This document shows positions 59,327-64,000 of a DNA stretch of 64,000 nt, piece after piece. A program made the translations under genes and the position numbers. The stretch is taken from contig NZ_CP066831.1 in NCBI RefSeq assembly GCF_016598615.1, positions 3,782,001 through 3,846,000 of the forward strand. Direction: 5' to 3'. Each line of letters begins with the position of its first letter. Within the stretch, counting starts at the first letter, position 1. This stretch comes from Streptomyces liliifuscus. Its GTDB lineage: Bacteria > Actinomycetota > Actinomycetes > Streptomycetales > Streptomycetaceae. Under the pieces are notes generated by a model, which was not told the origin of the DNA, ran no database searches, and worked only from the letters and a program-made list of their open reading frames with translations.

Positions 59327-61396
59327 TCACGTGTCGGGAGCTGCCATGAGGGGCGGTTGCATGGGTTCCGTTCCGTGCGGCGGACGATCCGGCGGATCGA
59401 ACAGTACAGCGATGTCGCCCACGAGACCCTCCGCCGTGTCGGGATCCGACACCCGGATCCTGAGCTCGCGCACCTGCCGGTGCAGACCCTCGGCCCCGCC
59501 CGCCAGACCCAGCAGCTGCCCGGCCCGCAGATGGAACTCCCGGCACTCGTCGTGGTCGTGGCCGTCCCTGCGCCACAGCACCAGGGGGTGCCCGGCGGCG
59601 AGCGCCGCGGCCATCGCGTCGAGGCCGGGACCGCTCCCGACCGGGCCGCAGTGGACGGGAACGCACGCGTCGTCCATGCCCGAGAGCCGGCCGTACGCCG
59701 CCATCCTGCCCTCCGGGCGCCCCGTCTCCGGATGCCCCTGCGCCGTCGCCTCACCTCTGAGCGGCCCGGCGGACAGCGGCCGGTTCGCCACGCCCGCCCA
59801 TCTGCGGCGCCATTCGGGGCTGGGCGGCCGGGCGCCCCGCCTGCGGTCGCGGATGACGACGACCCTGCGCAGCCCGAGCGGCATGGACTGTTCGTCGAAC
59901 AGGTCGGCGTCGTCCCAGCCGTCGTCGGGGCCGAGCCGCCAGTCGTCCAGCGGTACGTCGAACAGCCGGCGCGGCAGGAAGGCCTCGACCGCGGCCAGGT
60001 GTTCGCCCCGGTCGCCCAGGCGCAGCGCCTCCGCCAGCGGCTCCCTGAGGTACCGGTGCAGTTCGTCGCGGTGCACCCCGTGGTCGTTGCTGTAGAGCGG
60101 GGTGACGTCCTGGCCGTCGTAGAGGAGCTTGACGCTCAGGGGATACCGCTCTCCGTAGACGGGCTCCCCGACGTCGACGAGGACGTCGGCCCGGGCCCGG
60201 GACGGTGTCCGGGCGACCGTGGCGACGGTCGTCGGTGTCCGGAGGGTCTCCTCGGAGAGGCGGTCCAGGAGGGCGTCGATGTCCTCCCGGATGGCCTGCC
60301 GTGCGTAGAGGGTCGCCTGCTCGGTGATCCAGGCGGTGAAGGCGCGCAGCCGGTCGCGGTCCACGTCGGCGGGGTGGTCGAGGGCGGCCTGCCCGGCCAC
60401 CTTCGCCGCGTACAACAGGACGGCGTCGAGGGCCAGTTCGGGTCTGCCGCCGTGGTCGCCCGGGTCCCGCAGTCCGTGCAGGAGTCCGGCGCCCTCGCGC
60501 CAGGTGCGTGGGTCGTGCTCGATGGGCGAGCGGTAGTCCTCCTGCACCACACGGGACTTGACCTCGTGGACGAGGTGCATCACCTCGCCCGGGCCGCCGG
60601 GCGGCGGGAGTTGGGCGAAGTGGCCGTAGAGACGGACGCGCAGTCCGGGGTCGAGCCCGTGGGCACCGGGGCCGCGCAGCCGGGTCTGGGCCCTGGTCCA
60701 GTCGGCGCCCGCCAGCGGGTCGTTGAAGCGGCCGAGGTGGTGGAGGTCGTGCTCCCTCATGACGGTGTGCAGGAGCTCGCCGCCCCGCACGTCGTACAGC
60801 TCGCGCAGCGCGGTGATGGGGACGGCGGCTCCCTCGTGCCGGCCGCGCCCCTTGTTCATGCCGATGACGGCGCCGTACCGCAGATCGACCACGGGCCCGC
60901 CCGAGACTCCCTCGACCGGCGTCTGGCCGGTGAGGAGCAGCGCCTTGCCGTCCAGGGCCGACGCCTCTCCGATGCCGTGCCGCATACCGAGGTCGCCGGT
61001 CTGCCGTGACCAGCCGTGCAGACTGACCGGAGCGGGGATGGTCGGCTCCCGGTCGCTCAGCCAGACGCACGGCGCGTCGTCGGCGCCGCGCACCCTGACG
61101 AGCGCGATGTCCGGGAACCGCCAACTGCCGCGGGCCCCGTCGGGTTCCTCGGGCCGCGGTTTGGCGAGCACCACCTCGCCGGTGGTCTTGCCGCCCTGCC
61201 AGGTCACGCCGACGGCGTTGCCACTTCGCCACACGGCCGCTCCCCCCTTTCCCACGACATGGGCGCAGGTCAGCAGCCAGCCGGGTGCTATGAAGAAACC
61301 GCTGCCCCAGTACTCCTCACGGTCCGGTGCATACCCGTCACCCGGTGCCACGATGCGCGCGAGCGAGGGGCGCACCATCTCCTCAAGGGCGCTCAT
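59327..61396 (-). CDS. trypsin-like peptidase with VMAP-type C-terminal region
   Basis: A 689-residue protein. The N-terminal chymotrypsin-fold domain has all three catalytic residues: His46 in LLTCAHVVG, Asp96 in FPDIALVRV and Ser165 in EGVSGGPVVD. From about 230 onward the sequence is unlike trypsins and matches the VMAP middle and C-terminal layout (FNDPLAGADWTRAQTRL, then many short helices, a VLVDVGEPV strand and a C-terminal HPLVLWRRDGHD). In such systems the protease is thought to be released by MoxR/vWA switching. ATG at 61394-61396 overlaps the CU044_2847 gene stop by four bases. Confidence 0.87.
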   Translation of the reverse strand: MSALEEMVRPSLARIVAPGDGYAPDREEYWGSGFFIAPGWLLTCAHVVGKGGAAVWRSGNAVGVTWQGGKTTGEVVLAKPRPEEPDGARGSWRFPDIALVRVRGADDAPCVWLSDREPTIPAPVSLHGWSRQTGDLGMRHGIGEASALDGKALLLTGQTPVEGVSGGPVVDLRYGAVIGMNKGRGRHEGAAVPITALRELYDVRGGELLHTVMREHDLHHLGRFNDPLAGADWTRAQTRLRGPGAHGLDPGLRVRLYGHFAQLPPPGGPGEVMHLVHEVKSRVVQEDYRSPIEHDPRTWREGAGLLHGLRDPGDHGGRPELALDAVLLYAAKVAGQAALDHPADVDRDRLRAFTAWITEQATLYARQAIREDIDALLDRLSEETLRTPTTVATVARTPSRARADVLVDVGEPVYGERYPLSVKLLYDGQDVTPLYSNDHGVHRDELHRYLREPLAEALRLGDRGEHLAAVEAFLPRRLFDVPLDDWRLGPDDGWDDADLFDEQSMPLGLRRVVVIRDRRRGARPPSPEWRRRWAGVANRPLSAGPLRGEATAQGHPETGRPEGRMAAYGRLSGMDDACVPVHCGPVGSGPGLDAMAAALAAGHPLVLWRRDGHDHDECREFHLRAGQLLGLAGGAEGLHRQVRELRIRVSDPDTAEGLVGDIAVLFDPPDRPPHGTEPMQPPLMAAPDT

Positions 61397-61803
61397 CCGG
61401 TGCCGGAGGCCGAGGGTCCGGGCTGCCCGTCGCCGCCGTCTCCCTGCCCCGCACCCGCCGCTCCCGGCTGCCCCGCGGGCTCGGTCCAGGTCAGGGACAC
61501 GGAAAGGGAAGCCTGGCCACCGCCTCCCGCGATGGCTCCTACGATCCTGCCCGCCTGCGCCGACAGTTCGATGCCGAAGGTCACGGCCACCTCGACGGGT
61601 GCCGGGGTGTCCAGACCGGCGCGCAGGGAGCGCACGACGCCACCCACCGCGTCGGCCAGTCCGCCCGCCATGTCGACGATCCGGTCCCCGACCCCGGTGT
61701 CCTGGTATCCGTCCCGCTCCAGCGCGGCCTCGTCCGCCGCACTGACCCTCGCCCATACGACGGTCCCGTCGTCGAGCCGTATCCGTTCGATCCCTCCACC
61801 CAC
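61393..61803 (-). CDS. CU044_2847-family small protein
   Basis: A 136-residue protein beginning MGGGIERIRLDDGTVVWARV and containing APVEVAVTFGIELSAQAGRI followed by a Gly-rich turn and ASLSVSLTWTEP. This is the pattern of the CU044_2847 family, often found directly before trypsin-like VMAP genes. Its function is unknown; it may be a protease inhibitor or adaptor. The C-terminal 25 residues are Gly/Gln-rich. GTG at 61801-61803 is favoured; the frame is open further upstream. First gene of the minus-strand locus. Confidence 0.78.
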   Translation of the reverse strand: MGGGIERIRLDDGTVVWARVSAADEAALERDGYQDTGVGDRIVDMAGGLADAVGGVVRSLRAGLDTPAPVEVAVTFGIELSAQAGRIVGAIAGGGGQASLSVSLTWTEPAGQPGAAGAGQGDGGDGQPGPSASGTG

Positions 61804-62021
61804 GGCGCCCCCGTCCGTTCGCTGCCGGTTTCCCTTTGCCAACTGTGAAGCTCCCCCTACCGCAGGGAAGGAGAAGGCTAACTCCCGACCTGGGACATGT
61901 GCGAGGGGCACCTGCGCGGGGGCACCCGTCGGTGACGGCTCCCGGAGACCGGATCCGGTGGGCAGTACATAGGCTGTGACCGGAAGCGGAACACGGACGC
62001 ACGCACGCAGGAGAACACCCC
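61804..62021. promoter_or_regulatory. divergent promoter region of the conflict-system locus
   Basis: A 218-base gap between the first gene of the minus-strand locus and the small plus-strand gene. It should contain both promoters. Its left part is AT-richer (GTTTCCCTTTGCCAACTGTGAAG). No palindromic operator stands out. Confidence 0.4.
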
Positions 62022-62201
62022 ATGTACTTCACCGACCGCGGCATCGAGGAACTGGAGAAGCGGCGCGGCCAGGAAGAGGTCACCTTCGAGTGGCTCGCCG
62101 AACAGCTGCGTACGTTCGTCGACCTCAACCCGGACTTCGAGGTCCCGGTGGAACGACTCGCAACCTGGCTGGCCCGCCTGGACGACGAGGACGACGAGTG
62201 A
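62022..62201 (+). CDS. small conserved DUF6104-type protein
   Basis: A 59-residue protein starting MYFTDRGIEELEKRRGQEEV and ending in an acidic tail DDEDDE. It is a very well conserved small streptomycete protein of unknown function, predicted helical and soluble. AGGAG lies seven bases before the ATG. It is divergent from the conflict-system locus but is likely an independent core gene. Confidence 0.88.
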   Translation: MYFTDRGIEELEKRRGQEEVTFEWLAEQLRTFVDLNPDFEVPVERLATWLARLDDEDDE

Positions 62202-62230
62202 CGAGTAGGGCCTGGTCGGGGTTGGGGTAA

Positions 62231-62295
62231 GCCCCGTTCGGGGCTGGAGTGGGGCCCGTCGGGGGCTGGAGCAGGGCCCGTTCGGGGTTCGGGCC
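62231..62295 (+). repeat. three ~22-bp GC-rich tandem repeats
   Basis: Units at about 62231, 62252 and 62274 follow the pattern (G)GGCCCGTTCGGGGCTGGAG. They lie just after the small gene and could fold as stem-loops (CCCCG/CGGGG), so termination is possible. Confidence 0.6.
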
Positions 62296-62299
62296 GGGT

Positions 62300-62560
62300 G
62301 CTTCCGGCGCCCGCCGCGGGGCCGTCGCGCGGGCGCATGAGGTTGTACGCCGGCCCGAGCGCCCCGTGCGCCACCAGGAGCGCCCCCGCCGTGCGCCCCA
62401 GCAGGTGAGAGGCAGGCCGGCCCCACCTGGGCGAGTGCCAGGACGCGGGCCCTGGGGTATCGGGCCGGGGCAGCCAGGAGCCGAGTGATCCCCCTCTCGA
62501 CGACGTCGAGTTCAGCGCGGAGGGCGGCATTGGCACGGGCACCACGCGCCCGAATTATTA
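62300..62560 (-). pseudogene. possible frameshifted gene remnant
   Basis: On the minus strand one frame reads ANAALRAELDVVERGITRLL with APARYPRARVLALAQ, and the next frame continues HLLGRTAGALLVAHGALGPA then YNLMRPR. Both have protein-like composition but no single frame covers them, and there is no clear start. It may be a decayed gene. The 492-base gap it lies in holds otherwise only the tandem repeats and the next gene's promoter. Confidence 0.3.
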
Positions 62561-62605
62561 GATTTTGTGCCGACTAATCCACCCCGGATCACCAGAACGA
62601 GTGCC

Positions 62606-62662
62606 TTGACTTCACGGATCCGCGATATATCGTGTCTATTGGAAGACGCGATATGGCGTGTC
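62606..62662 (+). promoter_or_regulatory. promoter with duplicated PadR-type site
   Basis: TTGACT (62606-62611) and TATCGT (62628-62633) are 16 bases apart, a good vegetative promoter. Two direct copies of a 16-base site, CGCGATATATCGTGTC (62621-62636) and CGCGATATGGCGTGTC (62647-62662), overlap and follow it. CGATATATCG inside the first is a perfect palindrome. PadR regulators bind ATAT-rich dyads, so autoregulation by the downstream PadR gene is likely. Confidence 0.7.
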
Positions 62663-62693
62663 GTGTCCCGCCCCGGCCGAGGAGGTCAGCACC

Positions 62694-63800
62694 ATGTCCG
62701 AGTGGTCCGTCACAGAGCCCGACAAGCTCACGTTCGACGAACCGGTGACGTCCCTCCATGTGCGCATCGCCAATGGAACGGTGAACGTCGTGGGGGTCGA
62801 CGGGGGTTCCACCCGACTCGAAGTGTCCTCGATAGAGGGACCACCTCTGGTGGTGACCCACGAGAACGGCACGCTCACGGTCGCGTACGAGGACCTGCCC
62901 TGGAAGGGCTTCCTCAAGTGGCTCGACCGCAAGGGCTGGCGCCGCAGCGCGGTGGTCTCCCTGGCGGTCCCGTCACGTACGCGCGTCGAGGTCGGCGTGG
63001 TCGGCGCCACGGCCGTGATCTCCGGTGTCGACGGGCGCGCGGTGGTGAAGGGCATCTCCGGCGACACGACACTCGTGGGACTCTCCGGCCCGGTGCGCGC
63101 GGACACGGTGTCGGGGAACGTGGAGGCACAGGCCCTCACCGGCGACCTCCGGATCAACTCCGTCTCCGGCGACCTGACCGTCATCGAGGGCTCCAGCCCT
63201 TCCGTGCGGGTCGAGTCGGTCAGCGGCTCCGTGATCGTCGACCTCGACCCCGCGGGGCGGCCCAGCGACATCAGCCTGACCAGCATCTCGGGCGAGATCG
63301 CGATCCGACTGCCGCATCCGGCCGACGCGGAGGTCCAGGTCGACTCGGCGAGCGGCACGGTCTCCAGCGCCTTCGAGGACCTCAGGGTCGGCGGCCAGTG
63401 GGGCGCCAAGAAGATCACGGGCAGGCTGGGCGCGGGGAACGGCCGGTTGAAGGCGACCACCGTCTCGGGCTCCATCGCCCTACTGCGACGGCCCCCTTCG
63501 GAGGACGAACCATGGGACGACGGAGTGGATTTCGAGAAGGGGACGGACTTCGGGGAGGATGAGCCGGAGGACGCGGTTCCTGTTGGGGCCGCGTCCGAGC
63601 ACGGCAAGGGGCACAGCGCGGTGCCCGAGGACACGGTGCCCGGCTCTCACGTCGGCGCCGGACCGGGCGCCTCACCGACGGACGGCCCCGCCGAGTCCCC
63701 CACTTCGGGCGCGACCCCCGCCGCGGCCCCCGACTCCGGCCCCACCGAGCATTCCGACGCCGGCGTCACCGACGACCCGACCCACGAGAAGGGGCTCTGA
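62694..63800 (+). CDS. DUF4097 beta-strand-repeat protein
   Basis: A 368-residue protein with a DUF4097 (adhesin-like, beta-helix) region over about residues 20-265: repeated turns such as GVDGRAVVKGISGDTTLVGL and VSGDLTVIEG with spacing of roughly 20 residues. There is no signal peptide. The C-terminal ~100 residues are Gly/Asp/Pro-rich and disordered. Such genes are very often paired with PadR regulators, as here (one base between stop and next ATG). GGAGG at 62680-62684 precedes the ATG. Confidence 0.9.
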   Translation: MSEWSVTEPDKLTFDEPVTSLHVRIANGTVNVVGVDGGSTRLEVSSIEGPPLVVTHENGTLTVAYEDLPWKGFLKWLDRKGWRRSAVVSLAVPSRTRVEVGVVGATAVISGVDGRAVVKGISGDTTLVGLSGPVRADTVSGNVEAQALTGDLRINSVSGDLTVIEGSSPSVRVESVSGSVIVDLDPAGRPSDISLTSISGEIAIRLPHPADAEVQVDSASGTVSSAFEDLRVGGQWGAKKITGRLGAGNGRLKATTVSGSIALLRRPPSEDEPWDDGVDFEKGTDFGEDEPEDAVPVGAASEHGKGHSAVPEDTVPGSHVGAGPGASPTDGPAESPTSGATPAAAPDSGPTEHSDAGVTDDPTHEKGL

Positions 63801-63801
63801 C

Positions 63802-64000
63802 ATGGCTCCCGTCTTTGCCCATGGCCGCCTGCGGCTCTACCTGCTGAAGCTCCTGGACGAGGCACCGCGCCACGGTTACGAGGTGATCCGCCTCCTGGAG
63901 GAGCGCTTCCAGGGGCTGTACGCGCCGTCGGCCGGCACCGTCTACCCCCGGCTGTCCAAGCTGGAGGCCGAGGGCCTGGTCACCCACACCACCGAGGGCG
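63802..64000 (+). CDS. PadR-family regulator (cut by window end)
   Basis: The first 66 residues are visible: GRLRLYLLKLLDEAPRHGYE, VIRLLEERFQGLYAPSAG and TVYPRLSKLEAEGLVTH, which is the PadR winged-helix signature. The gene runs off the right edge. It follows the DUF4097 gene directly and probably represses the shared promoter at 62606-62662. Confidence 0.93.
   Translation, partial: MAPVFAHGRLRLYLLKLLDEAPRHGYEVIRLLEERFQGLYAPSAGTVYPRLSKLEAEGLVTHTTEG

Overview
The window is from a Streptomyces chromosome or a very close relative. The evidence is GC content of roughly 70 percent or more, GTG and TTG starts, two conservons (CvnA-B-C-D operons), Streptomyces-type intergenic repeats built around GTTCCCCGCGCCCC, Ku next to a stand-alone LigD polymerase domain, an HspR-type operator before lon, and a fused actinobacterial 2-oxoglutarate dehydrogenase (kgd). 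No rRNA, tRNA, CRISPR array, insertion sequence, integrase or attachment site was recognised. Most of the window looks like chromosomal core; the order ku/ligD - SEDS/PBP - lon - kgd is, from memory, conserved in streptomycetes.

Layout. 0-8.2 kb: a small hypothetical, a canonical cytochrome P450, then conservon 1 (cvnA-B-C-D-E on the minus strand, with a CYP157-like P450 as CvnE) and a divergent AraC regulator. The conservon and the AraC gene are bracketed by two inverted ~250 bp copies of a composite intergenic element. 8.7-13.5 kb: Ku and a divergent LigD-type polymerase, a secreted vanadium haloperoxidase-like protein, a NERD-domain protein and a small tyrosine-type phosphatase. 13.6-19.2 kb: cell-envelope genes (lipoprotein plus orphan histidine kinase, secreted SH3 protein, FtsW/RodA protein, class B PBP). 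19.4-29.7 kb: DUF3291 protein, a divergent pair of diiron proteins, a NarL-type two-component system facing an HdeD-like membrane protein across duplicated operators, TetR regulators, an NlpC/P60 hydrolase, and a TetR-controlled SnoaL-like/SDR pair. 29.7-35.5 kb: conservon 2, whose associated oxidoreductase is a StyA-like flavoprotein rather than a P450. 35.9-38.4 kb: PP2C-like protein, MarR regulator, GH25 lysozyme. 38.5-50.2 kb: Lon, a lipoprotein, a rhomboid-like membrane protein, a spermidine synthase-like protein, an OmpR-type two-component system, and kgd ended by a near-perfect terminator.

50.3-61.8 kb is the most unusual region: seven tightly packed minus-strand genes. The upstream four (CU044_2847-family protein, trypsin-like VMAP-type protein, MoxR AAA ATPase, SAV_2336/vWA protein) match the plan of vWA-MoxR-VMAP conflict systems. 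The downstream three are an 82-residue peptide with an FxsA-like leader, a stand-alone HExxH putative peptide hydroxylase whose start overlaps the peptide stop, and a TIR-like/NB-ARC/TPR protein like FxsT. No radical SAM gene is visible. The two modules appear joined, which suggests a peptide-modifying system coupled to an NTP- and protease-controlled conflict or signalling switch. This is the best candidate for an undescribed system here.

62.0-64.0 kb: a small conserved DUF6104-type gene, a repeat-rich gap with a possible gene remnant, then a DUF4097 protein followed by a PadR regulator cut by the window end.
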